Of a stretch of DNA of 64,000 bases, positions 24,440 through 35,149 are shown in pieces. Position numbers and translations under genes: made by a program. The notes below the pieces were generated by a model. It made no database searches. It saw only the letters and a list, made by a program, of their open reading frames with translations, and had not been told where the DNA came from. The number at the start of each line of letters is the position of its first letter. Position 1 is the first letter of the stretch. Source of the DNA: Pseudorasbora parva (lineage: Eukaryota > Chordata > Actinopteri > Cypriniformes > Gobionidae); the NCBI RefSeq assembly GCF_024679245.1, contig NC_090173.1, forward strand, positions 10,613,428 to 10,677,427, read 5' to 3'.

Positions 24440-24577
24440 TTACATAAACCGTTATTTAAAGCCGCAACGTAGCGTCACGAACGAGTGTGAAAAAGAGTTC
24501 AAGAAAAGAAGGCATCTTTTTAATACATCACCTACAGAAAACTTCAGTTGGCTGTTTCGAATCCAGATTTCCCCAGG
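24440..24577 (+). promoter_or_regulatory. Candidate promoter and untranslated first exon
   Basis: A GC-richer island in AT-rich surroundings. A TATA-like ttatttaaag lies at about 24451, followed by about 100 bases without ATG, ending in ccccag followed by gtttga, a possible splice donor at 24578. It would fit a 5' UTR exon. Alternatively it is part of an unrecognised LTR. Which gene it would serve is unknown. Confidence 0.22.
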
Positions 24578-25214
24578 TTTGATTTTTATGTATAATTACA
24601 TTTATTATACGTCATTAAATAAACATTGTTTGGTTCCTAGGAAATTACGAGAATGTTAATTTTTGTCAGAACACTCTCAGAACAGAGCTAATGAGATTCT
24701 GATTCGTTCTGTTCGAATGCATGTTGTGCTAAAACTTTTAATGTGAAAACGACGAGCAAATTAATACGGGCGTTTCTTTAAGTAGGGGCACTTTTAGCCA
24801 TGTGAAGTTAAATTGTTAACTGTGAATTGTTAAAGTGAAGTAAAAAACTTGTTCAAAAGTCACGTAACACAGTCTCATAAGTTTAAATAATTTGTCTAGT
24901 TTTAAGGTCCGTAAGAGGAGAAACTTAGATTACAAGAGAAATGTTTAATATTTTACATTTTTGTCCGACCTGCAGTGAATAAATATAATTTCCACCACAT
25001 CTCAATACACAGCTATTATTTAAAAACAGAATAACTTATGCCACTCAAGATCATTTTTTAAACTATTTTTACTAGTTTGTCCACAATGTGCAATAATTCT
25101 ACATTTGTCAATGAGATAAATGACCTGTCTAAGGACCAAATGCTGAACTGTACATCTGTCACACTCTGAAATGTAATATTGGTTTGTGTAAGAGCTTATT
25201 ATAAAATAAATAAC

Positions 25215-25316
<102 letters not shown>

Positions 25317-25738
25317 TCGAGCATTATCTAATAAATTAATTGTGGATACATTTTTAATGTGTGATGAGACATTTTAAAGTATTTTTAAAAAATGTGTGTG
25401 GTGATGGAAAGGACGGCGTTGAGGAAATGAAAATGAATTAACGTAAATGAAGAGAAACAGTAGGCTACGTAGATATATATTAAAAGTATAGTCCTAATAT
25501 ATTAATATAAAAATTATAAAAATCAATGTATTAAGAAATTGTATTGTTAGCTTGACGAAGAAAGCGAAATCTGTCCAAAATGTACTTTAAAAAATATGAC
25601 CTAAGAACATAAAGGTGCCCATAGTCTACATTAATGATGCATACAGGCAGATATTATTCTGAACGCAACACGATGAATTAATCATGTTCCTCCAAAAGAA
25701 AGCAATGTAGATGACACATAACGCAGTGCGTTCCAAAC

Positions 25739-25750
25739 GAAAGTGAAAGT
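25739..25750 (+). promoter_or_regulatory. ISRE/IRF-like motif
   Basis: gaaagtgaaagt, identical to the 12-mer at 23604. About 25 bases downstream is caaatggtaaatg, which could be read as a short exon ending in ATG with a donor. This is weak. Confidence 0.28.
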
Positions 25751-26152
25751 GCGATTTCAAGACGTGTCGCAAATGGTAAATGCCCTTTTCTGTTTTTAAC
25801 TTAACTTTTTTGCCTTACTAATCTAAAATAAGAATTGTATTATGATAGACTTTCCCTGGTCTGCTTTCAGTTACATGAGGTTACGTTTGCCCGCCTGTCT
25901 CACTAGAGCATGTAGTTTATGAACAGCACTATAGTAAAATCCAGGAGCGGCTTGTTGATTTATGATGATTCCAACAAACACTAACAAACTATTTACAGGC
26001 TTTTAATTTATCTCAAAAAAAATTATTGATTGTTCTCTGGAAATCGTTTCTGGATTGTAGATGTTGCATAGGCCTCATATTTATTTACACAGGCTATTTA
26101 CAAAAGCATGTTTAAACCGATTAATACTTTCACTTTTCTGATGGTGATTTTG

Positions 26153-26340
26153 AAAACAATTTGGCCCGACGTTGCTTAATATTTGCACATTTTTCAATGA
26201 TTGCTTTTTTAAACACATTCAAATAATTCGATTATAAATGTGAAAAATGTGACTGCACCTCTGCACACTCAAGCAGCCTTTTTCAAGGTTTCTTGGGGGA
26301 AGTTTTTTTTTTTTTTTAATTCACAAAAACATGTGTAACC
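26153..26340 (+). repeat. 188-bp left flank of minisatellite, copy A
   Basis: Starts aaaacaatttggcccgacgt and ends aaaaacatgtgtaacc. It matches 26951-27138 with no difference that I can find, including a run of 15 T. It lies immediately before the 36-bp array. Confidence 0.95.
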
Positions 26341-26950
26341 CATCATCTCCGCGTGTATGTCTACGCCTAAACGATCAATCATCTCCACGTGTATGTCTAC
26401 GCCTAAACGATCCATCATCTCCGCGTGTATGTCTACGCCTAAACGATCCATCATCTCCGCGTGAATGTCTACGCCTAAACGATCCATCATCTCCGCGTGT
26501 ATGTCTACGCCTAAACGATCCATCATCTCCGCGTGTATGTCTACGCCTAAACGATCCATCATCTCCGCGTGTATGTCTACGCCTAAACGATCCATCATCT
26601 CCGCGTGTATGTCTACGCCTAAACGATCCATCATCTCCGCGTGTATGTCTACGCCTAAACGATCCATCATCTCCGCGTGTATGTCTACGCCTAAACGATC
26701 CATCATCTCCGCGTGTATGTCTACGCCTAAACGATCCATCATCTCCGCGTGTATATCTACGCCTAAACGATCCATCATCTCCGCGTGTATGTCTACGCCT
26801 AAACGATCCATCATCTCCGCATGTATGTCTACGCCTAAACGATCCATCATCTCTGCGTGTATGTCTACGCCGTGTGATTCCGCATTTATGTCTACGCCTA
26901 AACGATCCATCATCTCCGCGTGTATGTCTACGCCTAAACGATCCATCATC
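26341..26950 (+). repeat. 36-bp minisatellite, block 1 (about 17 units)
   Basis: Unit tctccgcgtgtatgtctacg then cctaaacgatccatca, 36 bp. As 36 is a multiple of 3, all reading frames repeat with a 12-residue period and stay open on both strands. There is no other coding evidence. One short unit containing ccgtgtgattccgca breaks the phase near 26870. Confidence 0.97.
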
Positions 26951-27138
26951 AAAACAATTTGGCCCGACGTTGCTTAATATTTGCACATTTTTCAATGATT
27001 GCTTTTTTAAACACATTCAAATAATTCGATTATAAATGTGAAAAATGTGACTGCACCTCTGCACACTCAAGCAGCCTTTTTCAAGGTTTCTTGGGGGAAG
27101 TTTTTTTTTTTTTTTAATTCACAAAAACATGTGTAACC
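26951..27138 (+). repeat. 188-bp flank, copy B (inside the array)
   Basis: Identical copy of 26153-26340, followed again by 36-bp units. Its presence inside the array implies duplication of flank plus array as one block, or an assembly artefact. Confidence 0.95.
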
Positions 27139-29795
27139 TACGCCTAAACGTCTACGCCTAAACGATCCATCATCTCCGCGTGTATGTCTACGCCTAAACG
27201 ATCCATCATCTCCGCGTGTATGTCTACGCCTAAACGATCCATCATCTACGCATGTATATATACGCCTAAACGATCCATCATCTCCGCGTGTATGTCTACG
27301 CCTGAACGAACCATCATCTCCGCGTGTATATCTACGCCTAAACGATCCATCATCTCCGCGTGTATGTCTACGCCGTGTGATTCCGCATGTATGTCTACGC
27401 CTAAACGATCCATCATCTCTGCGTGTATGTCTACGCCGTGTGATTCCGCATGTATGTCTACGCCTAAACGATCCATCATCTCCGCGTGTATGTCTACGCC
27501 TAAACGAACCATCATCTCCGCGTGTTTGTCTACGCCTAAACGATCCATCATCTCCGCGTGTATGTCTACGCCTAAACGAACCATCATCTCCGCGTGTATG
27601 TCTACGCCTAAACGATCCATCATCTCCGCGTGTATGTCTACGCCTAAACGATCCATCATCTCCGCGTGTATGTCTACGCCTAAACGAACCATCATCTCCG
27701 CGTGTATATCTACGCCTAAACGATCCATCATCTCCGCGTGTATGTCTACGCCGTGTGATTCCGCATGTATGTCTACGCCTAAACGATCCATCATCTCTGC
27801 GTGTATGTCTACGCCGTGTGATTCCGCATGTATGTCTAGGCCTAAACGATCCATCATCTCCGCGTGTATGTCTACGCCTAAACGAACCATCATCTCCGCG
27901 TGTTTGTCTACGCCTAAACGATCCATCATATCCGCGTGTATGTCTACGCCTAAACGAACCATCATCTCCGCGTGTATGTCTACGCCTAAACGATCCATCA
28001 TCTCTGCGTGTATGTCTACGCCTAAACGATCCATCATCTCCGCGTGTATGTCTACGCCTAAACGAACCATCATCTCCGCGTGTATGTCTACGCCTAAACG
28101 AACCATCATCTCCGCGTGTATGTCTACGCCTAAACGAACCATCATCTCCGCGTGTATGTCTACGCCTAAACAAACCATCTTCTCCGCATGTATGTCTATG
28201 CCTAAACGAACCATCATCTCCGCGTGTATGTCTACGCCTAAACAAACCATCATCTCCACGTGTATGTCTACGCCTAAAGGATCCATCATCGCGTGTTTGT
28301 CTACGCCTAAACGATCCATCATCTCCACGTGTATGTCTACGCCTAAACGATCCATCATCTCCGCGTGTATGTCTACGCCTAAACGATCTATCATCTCCGC
28401 GTGTATGTCTACGCCTAAACGAACCATCAATTCCGCGTGTATGTCTACGCCTAAACGATCCATCATCTCCGCGTGTATGTCTACGCCTAAACGATCCATC
28501 ATCTCCGCGTGTGTGTCTACGCCTAAACGATCCATCATCTCCGCGTGTATGTCTACGCCTAAACAAACCATCATCTCCGCGTGTATGTCTACGCCTAAAC
28601 GATCCATCATCTCCGCGTGTATGTCTACGCCTAAACGAACCATCATCTCCGCGTGTTTGTCTACGCCTAAACAATCCATCATCTCCACGTGTATGTCTAC
28701 GCCTAAAGGATCCATCATCTCCGCGTGTTTGTCTACGCCTAAACGATCCATCATCTCCTGGTGTATGTCTACGCCTAAAAGATCCATCATCTCCGCGTAT
28801 ATGTCTACGCCTAAACGATCCATCATCTCCGTGTGTATGTCTACGCCTAAACGATCCATCATCTCCGCATGTATGTCTACGCCTAAAAGATCCATCATCT
28901 CCGCGTATATGTCTACGCCTAAATTATCCATCATCTCCGTGTGTATGTCTACGCCTAAACGATCCATCATCTCCGCATGTATGTCTACGCCTAAACGAAC
29001 CATCATCTCCACGTGTATGTCTACGCCTAAACGATCCATCATCTCCGCGTGTATGTCTACGCCTAAACGAACCATCAATTCCGCGTGTATGTCTACGCCT
29101 AAACGATCCATCATCTCCGCGTGTTTGTCTACGCCTAAATGATCCATCATCTCCACGTGTATGTCTACGCCTAAACGATCCATCATCTCCGCGTGTTTGT
29201 CTACGCCTAAACAATCCATCATCTCCACGTGTATGTCTACGTCTAAAGGATCCATCATCTCCGCGTGTTTGTCTATGCCTAAACGATCCATCATCTCCGT
29301 GTGTATGTCTACGCCTAAAAGATCCATCATCTCCGCGTATATGTCTACGCCTAAAAGATCCATCATCTCCGCGTATATGTCTACGCCTAAATGATCCATC
29401 ATCTCCGTGTGTATGTCTACGCCTAAACGATCCATCATCTCTGCATGTATGTCTACGCCTAAACGAACCATCATCTCCACGTGTATGTCTACGCCTAAAC
29501 GATCCATCATCTCCGCGTGTATGTCTACGCCTAAACGAACCATCAATTCCGCGTGTATGTCTACGCCTAAACGATCCATCATCTCCGCGTGTATGTCTAC
29601 ACCTAAACGATCCATCATCTCTGCGTGTTTGTCTACGCCTAAATGATCCATCATCTCCACGTGTATGTCTACGCCTAAAAGATCCATCATCTCTGCGTGT
29701 TTGTCTACACCTAAATGATCCATCATCTCGGCGTGTTTGTCTATGCCTAAATGATCCATCATCTCTGCGTGTTTGTCTACACCTAAATGATCAAT
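27139..29795 (+). repeat. 36-bp minisatellite, block 2 (about 74 units)
   Basis: Same unit as block 1, with more variants towards the right: gaacc for gatcc, gtttgtc for gtatgtc, cctaaatgatcc near the end. The short ccgtgtgattccgca unit recurs in pairs near 27375-27450 and 27750-27830, a higher-order pattern. Units carry four CpGs each. The array ends at about 29795 in a T-run. Confidence 0.97.
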
Positions 29796-30612
29796 TTTTT
29801 TTTCTTTGAGGAGGATGCTTTGGCTCACGTTCCTCTGGGCTTGGGTCCCGCTGCTGCCGAGGCACAGAGGAGGCTTGCGTCCTAGGGTCCCAAATGGATC
29901 TAGTGGTGGGGTTAACCCCTTAGAGGTCACCCCCACTATTGGCAAGGGAGTGCAAAATGACATATCCAAAATAAAAATGTTGCTGCTAATGAGTCCTTCT
30001 GACTCAAAGGTATCATTTGAAAAATGACACTTGACAGTTTACTAGGAAAGACTCGTAATTACTCTAAAAATTACTAGTAGAGAGATAAATAAGCTTAAAC
30101 ACAATGTTTTTTATGTTAACTGTTTATTAAAAAGAAAAATACACAAGGCAGAAATATATATACGGACCTGGAAACACATGCAAACTAAAGCCACATGTCT
30201 TGTAAATGTATGTTTCAAATTTGAAGTTGATACTAGCCAAAAATACTTTTTTACAAGCATTTAGTTCTGCGTATGCCTTGGCACCTTTCCAAAAAGGCCA
30301 CTTGGAGACTCCAAAGGGGCACTTGGTAACCATCTTTTACCAAGAGGTATAACAAGTTTGTTTGATCATTTCCACATATTTTCTCATTAAAATATGACAA
30401 AGCACAATTTATATATTTTCTCTGGTATATTTGTCATCCCTAAATGTTTATAAAAATGCATGAACGTGCAGTTTTTTTAAAGAGCTCCAAAAGAACACCA
30501 AAGTGACACTTGGTAATGTATTACCAAAGTCTTTGTTCACTTCGATTCATTTAAAGGTTTAGAATAATGGCATACATTATTTAGCAAATAAAAAGTTATA
30601 TATATAACATAA

Positions 30613-30614
<2 letters not shown>

Positions 30615-30687
<73 letters not shown>
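30615..30687. repeat. (AT)n microsatellite
   Basis: About 35 AT dinucleotides. Confidence 0.97.
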
Positions 30688-30691
<4 letters not shown>

Positions 30692-30839
30692 CAAACAACT
30701 GTTCCTTTGTTATTAGCATTCAACACACACTGATAAAAAATTCCCATAACAACCCCCACACAAATGTAGTGTATGCATTACATACACTACAGAGTTATTC
30801 GTGTATGCATTACCGTGGTAATCTGTGTACCGTGTACTT

Positions 30840-30931
30840 CTGGAGGCAGCTAAAGATGTTGCAGCTAGGCAGGGATGTTTTGTCTGTTGTCCAGAGGCCT
30901 CTGGTACCCAGTCATCATCTGAAGTTTCTTC
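30840..30931 (-). pseudogene. Acidic exon-like fragment (exon 2 of pair)
   Basis: On the minus strand an acceptor-like tttgattcag precedes a frame reading SEETSDDDWVPEASGQQTK. Joined to the fragment upstream it would keep phase (TG from exon 1 plus C). The boundaries are approximate at the 3' side. Confidence 0.33.
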
Positions 30932-31400
30932 ACTGCTGAATCAAACAAAAAGGATTAAAAATACACCCAACACAACTGTTTATCTTACACATAGAAAAAA
31001 TACAGCAATTTACTCTCATGCCCACTGTATTGTTGTCCTGATGGCACATTTACACCAGCTTACAGATTTTTTATTCAAATTCAAAGATTCATTCACATAC
31101 AGCAATTTACCTTCATACCCACTATAATGTTGCCAGGATGGCACATTTACACCAGCTCACAAATTTTGTATTCAAATTCAAAGTATCTTTCACATACAGT
31201 GATCTACCTCCATACACACTCTATTGTTTCCCTTAATGAAACATTTACATTAACGTTACCAGCTAAATACTCAGACTGCATTCAGACAATAATGATACCA
31301 CAAAACTTTTTCTTCTCTCACAAAACTACTTGCTCCGGATTATTTGCTTACTCAAAACTAAAAAACAAAAACTCACAAAAATGTAACGTTAGACACTTAC

Positions 31401-31590
31401 CAATCTAAAACAAGATTGAGACCTTCCAAAAACACATCCTCTTCTTCAGAGTCGACGCTGGATACAGCACTCTCTTCTGAATATTCCACATTTTCTTCAT
31501 CACTGCTTCGCAGCAGTTTTTCCAATGCAGCAGGAGAATATAATATATCAATATATTCAGGAGAATGTATATTCCTACAGTGAGTATACA
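31401..31590 (-). pseudogene. Acidic exon-like fragment (exon 1 of pair)
   Basis: The minus-strand frame reads LYSPAALEKLLRSSDEEN then SEESAVSSVDSEEEDVFLEG and ends at a perfect donor, gtaagt. The true start is not visible, since upstream sequence is a DIRS-like terminal repeat. Ser/Asp/Glu-rich N-termini followed by DDDWxPE-like text are usual in piggyBac transposase-derived proteins, which is why I suggest that origin. Confidence 0.35.
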
Positions 31591-31925
31591 GTTCCAGCAG
31601 CGTTTCGACGCAGCGCAAGTTCCCTTAAAAGGGAACGTCTCAGGTTACGCATGTAACCATGGTTCCCTGAGAGGAACCGAGACGCTGTGTCACTTTGCCA
31701 TACTCCCGACATGCCTGTGACCGACTTGTTCAACCTCACGAGAATCTAACACTGTTTGGTTCAGGGGTGCTTTATAGTTTCCTGGTCAATGACGTCATCC
31801 GCCTATGACGTCTCGTCACGCCATTGGACTGATTTCACAAGTGCTTCATGACGCAATCACGAGGCTTTCCCGTAGTGTTTCGATGCAGCGTCTCATTCCC
31901 TTGAAAGGGAACCATGATTACATGC
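31578..31925. mobile_element. DIRS-like terminal repeat
   Basis: Two related blocks about 280 bases apart, gcgtttcgacgcagcg followed by ttcccttaaaagggaacg (31600-31640), and gtgtttcgatgcagcgtctc followed by ttcccttgaaagggaacc (31878-31912), each with a self-complementary agggaac core. Between them are gatgacgtcatcc-like palindromic CRE sites. This is typical of the terminal repeats of fish DIRS/LTR elements, but the class is inferred from memory of similar sequences. Confidence 0.45.
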
Positions 31926-31929
31926 TTAA

Positions 31930-32214
31930 CCTGAGTCGTTCTGTTGGTTTTTTTGCATTTGTTACATGTTCTTTTGTCTTTGTTTCCTGCCACTTGTTTG
32001 TGTCCATGGTTTCCCTCATTAGTCTACTTAAGTTCAGCTGTCTCTTGTTTCTGTTTGATATTTAAGTTCCTCTTGTGCAGTCAGATTCCATGTCTGATCT
32101 TACATTAGGTTAGTGGTGTATGGTGTTTTGATTAATGTATATTATAATAAAGCATATCTGTTTGGAAGTCCTGGATCTCCTCATCTCTGCTGCACTACAA
32201 ACCTGTGACAGTTT
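31930..32214. other. Unassigned sequence, LTR-like
   Basis: Contains tgtctgatcttacattaggt and attataataaagcatatctg, the latter a plausible poly(A) signal. It may be an LTR fragment, but I could not define ends. Confidence 0.25.
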
Positions 32215-33495
32215 AGCACTGTGTGGCATCCCCTCTTCTTTTTTATAACAGTCTGTAAACATCTGGGGACTAAGGAGACAAGTCGCTCAAGTTTAGAAAT
32301 AGGAATGTTCTTGTCTAATACAGGCTTCTAGTAGCTCAACTGTCTTAGGTCTTCTTTGCCGCATCTTCCTCTTTATGAAGCGCCAAATATTTTCTATGGG
32401 TGAAAAAACTAGGCTGCAGGCTGCCCATTTCAGTACCCGGGTCCTTCTTCTACGCAGCCATGATGTTGTAATTGATGTAGTATTTGGTCTGGCATTGCTG
32501 GAAAATGCAAGGTCTTCCCTGAAAGAGACGATATCTGGATGGGAGCATATGTTGTTCTAGAACTTAGATATACCGTTCAGCATTTATGGTGCCTTTCCAG
32601 ATGTGTAAGCTGCCCATGCCATACATACTCATGCAACCCCATACCATCAGAGATGCAAGCAACTTGGGTTGTCCTTGTCCTCTTTAGTCCGGATGACAGT
32701 TTTAAAAATAACTTGATTTGTTCCCACTTTGCCACAGTCCATTTTAAATGACCCTTGGCCAAAGAAAACGCCTGCGTCTCTGGATCATGTTTAGATATGG
32801 CTTCTTTTTTGACCTATAAAGTTTTAGGTAGCAACGGCGAAATACGTGGTGGATTGTGTTCACCAAAAATGTTCTCTGGGGGTTTTCCTGAGGCCATGTT
32901 GTGATTTCCATTACAGTAGCATTCCTGTATGTGATGCAGTGCCGTCTAAGGGCCTGAAGATCACCGGCATCCAGTAAGGTTTTCCGGCCTTGACCCTTAC
33001 GCACAGAGATAATTCTAGATTCTCTGAATCTTTGGATATTATGCACTGTAGATGATGATAACTTCAAACTCTTTGCAATTTTTCTCTGAGAAACTCCTTT
33101 CTGATATTGCTCCACTATTTTTTTTAATTCAGAGGGGAATTGGTGATCCTCAGCCCATCTTGACTTCTGAGAGACACTGCCACTCTGAGAGACTCTTTTT
33201 ATACCCAATCATGTTGCCAATGGACCCAATAAGTTGCAAATTGGTCCTCCAGCTGTTCCTTATATGTACATTTAACTTTTCCGGCCTCTTATTCCTACCT
33301 GTCCCAAATTTTTTGGAATGTGTAGCTCTCATGAAATCCAAATTGAGTCAATATTTGGCAGGACATTTCAAAATGTCTCACTTTCAAAATTTTATATGTT
33401 ATCTATATTCTATTTTATGAGATTTGTAAATTATTGCATTCCTTTTATATTCACAATGTACACAGTGTCCCAACTTTTTTGGAATCAGGTTTGTA
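32215..33495 (-). mobile_element. Decayed Tc1-like transposon (copy 2)
   Basis: The 5' terminus, read on the minus strand, corresponds to cagtgtcccaacttttttgg at 33466, a Tc1-type inverted terminus. The transposase remnant follows. The 3' terminus near 32215 is unclear. It ends about 45 bases before the splice acceptor of the exon at 33539, so it sits against a real exon. Confidence 0.75.
32230..33208 (-). pseudogene. Tc1-family transposase pseudogene
   Basis: Residues from 33208: ELKKIVEQYQKGVSQRKIAK and LKLSSSTVHN (HTH), GQGRKTLLDAGDLQAL, RRCYLKLYRSKKKPYLNMIQ. A frameshift at about 32750 leads to AKGHLKWTVAKWEQ. Further shifts give the 'SLMVWGC' block, QGRPCIFQQ and SPIENIWRFIKRKMRQRRPK. 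The first Asp motif (WSDES) is lost and QQDNAKPH is damaged, so two of three catalytic residues are gone. Confidence 0.85.
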
Positions 33496-33538
33496 TGATG
33501 TAATAACTTCTTATTCCTTATTCCTTTACCTATTACAG

Positions 33539-34746
33539 GTGCAGGAGCAGGAGCCATGGCAGCATCTGCAAATGCAGCTGCAGGAGAAGAAGGAATGGCA
33601 AGTCTACAATCACAACTACCTGCAAAAACATGGACACAAACAGCATTAAAATCAACAGTAATAATAGCACTGGCAGTTGCAGTAGTTGCAGTAGTAGTAG
33701 ATAAGGCAGGAACAATAGGGGTTGATGCAGTAGCGGGAGCAGTAGCGGGAGCAGTAGCAGGAGCAGCAGCAGGAGCAGCAGCTATATGCACTTTAAGATC
33801 ATTATCGGAAGCAGAAGTGAGTGAAGTAGCAGCAGAAGTGGGAACAGCAGCAATAGCAGCAGTAGCTGGAGGTGTAGCAGGAACAGCAGCTGCAATATTG
33901 CAATCATTAGTAGGAGCACACTCACACATAGGAACAGCAGTAGTTGGAGCAATAGCAGGAGCTGCAATAGTAGCAATAGCAAGACCACAATTACAATGGT
34001 TAACAAATACAATACAGTGGGCAATAGATACCGTAAAGTGGGTGATATCTATAGTAAAAAAATGTATAGCAGCAGTAAAATGGGTTATTGAATTAGCAAA
34101 ACCCACAGCAACAGTAATTGGAGGATCAGGATTAGCAGCAGCAGCAGCAGTAGCTGTATATAAACAAGTATCACAGGCAGGAGTAGCAGCAGCAGAATCA
34201 ACAGCAGCAGGAACAGGGTCAGCAGGAACAGCAGCAGGAACAGCAGCACAAGGAACAGGGTCCGCAGGAACAACAGCACAAGGAACAGGGTCAGCAGGAA
34301 CAGCAGCGCAAGGAACAGGGTCAGCAGGAACAGCAGCGCAAGGAACAGGGTCAGCAGGAACAGAAGCGCAAGGAACAGGGTCAGCAGGAACAACAGCGCA
34401 AGGAACAGGGTCAGCAGGAACAACAGCGCAAGGAACAGGGTCAGCAGGGACAACAGCGCAAGGAACAGAGTCAGCAGGAACAGCAGCGCAAGGAACAGGG
34501 TCAGCAGGAACAGGCTCAGCAGGAACAGCAGCGCAAGGAACAGGGTCATCTGCAGCAGGATCAGCAGCAGCAGGAACAACAGGAGCAGGGTCAGCAGCAG
34601 CAGGACTAGCAGGATCAGGAGCAGCAGGAGTAGGAGTAGGAGTAGCAGTAGTAGCAGGAACAGCTGCAGCATCAGGATTCATCGGAGGATTAATGGGAGG
34701 ACTTGTGACAGGATCAGGACAATCACAGACACCAGCAGCAGTGATG
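33539..34746 (+). CDS. Exon: Ala/Gly-rich multi-hydrophobic protein
   Basis: A strong polypyrimidine tract and acceptor (cctttacctattacag) ends at 33538. The frame runs open from there, with ATG at 33556 in a good Kozak context (gagccATGG), to a donor (gtaaga) at 34747, 397 codons after the ATG. The frame is also open upstream of the ATG (GAGAGA), so coding could begin in an earlier exon. From the ATG: hydrophobic 33-48, GA-rich 53-80, hydrophobic 97-118 and 125-142, a Trp-studded amphipathic stretch 146-182 (W148, W155, W162, W175), hydrophobic 185-202, then about nine GTGSAGTxAQ decapeptides, and a Gly/Ala C-terminus. It ends in phase 0, compatible with the exon at 50444. The GA-rich helices faintly recall IFI27/IFI6-type proteins, but that is not established. 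Function unknown. Confidence 0.6.
34237..34550 (+). repeat. 30-bp in-frame tandem repeat (decapeptide)
   Basis: Unit ggaacagggtcagcaggaac plus agcagcgcaa, about nine copies with few changes, encoding GTGSAGT(T/A/E)AQ. It keeps the frame throughout and includes one 5-codon expansion. Likely polymorphic in length. Confidence 0.9.
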
Positions 34747-34789
34747 GTAAGAATTCAGATTTTGCCAGAATAACTGCGCTCCCTGTTAT

Positions 34790-35140
34790 GAACTGCACTG
34801 GAAAACTTCTGGGGTTCCAGTGGCAGCTTACCTTCTAAGTCTGGCTTTTAATATTATTTATACCACTAAAGGTGCAGTAAGGGATTTCTGAGAAATTATG
34901 TTGAAATGACCAAAACAAACATGACCCTACCCAAAAGGATCACAGCCCTAGTTTGAAAACTCTGCCCCTAAATTCCTGACACACCATGCAACACAGGCTA
35001 CGACTATGGTGGAATCTACTGCAGCCCTAGTAGGAAGTGATCTCATCAATAAGGGGAAGCAATTTCTGTCAGGACCACTATCATCAAATATGATTGCTTG
35101 ACTATTAGCATATAGTTTGGATTGCCCGTATGGTTCTGTT
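34790..35140. other. Intronic sequence, no clear feature
   Basis: Contains ctaaaggtgcagtaagggat, which resembles a dispersed repeat. Nothing else is recognisable. Confidence 0.4.
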
Positions 35141-35149
35141 CTGGGCAAG

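Larger units (their letters stand above)
29916..31590 (-). mobile_element. Possible truncated piggyBac-like element
   Basis: A terminus-like ccccttagaggtcaccccc follows TTAA at 29912-29915. Reading the minus strand from 31590, two exon-like pieces encode an acidic N-terminus of transposase type (listed separately). The catalytic part is missing: only AT-rich DNA and a microsatellite lie between 30830 and 29916. The other terminus was not found and may have been removed by the DIRS-like terminal repeat at 31575. Family assignment is inference. Confidence 0.35.

Noticed and set aside
27067..29969. Open frames of 535-907 codons on both strands of the 36-bp array
   Set aside because: A 36-bp unit without stops keeps every frame open. 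Five frames are equally open, so openness is not evidence of coding.
30537..30759. Tyr/Ile repeat frames of 60 codons
   Set aside because: Translation of an (AT)n microsatellite.
33399..34682. 427-codon antisense frame rich in Pro/Ala/Val, and a Leu-rich antisense frame at 34085-34672
   Set aside because: Antisense shadows of the GC-repeat in the Ala/Gly exon. The + strand has matching splice sites and the Kozak start.
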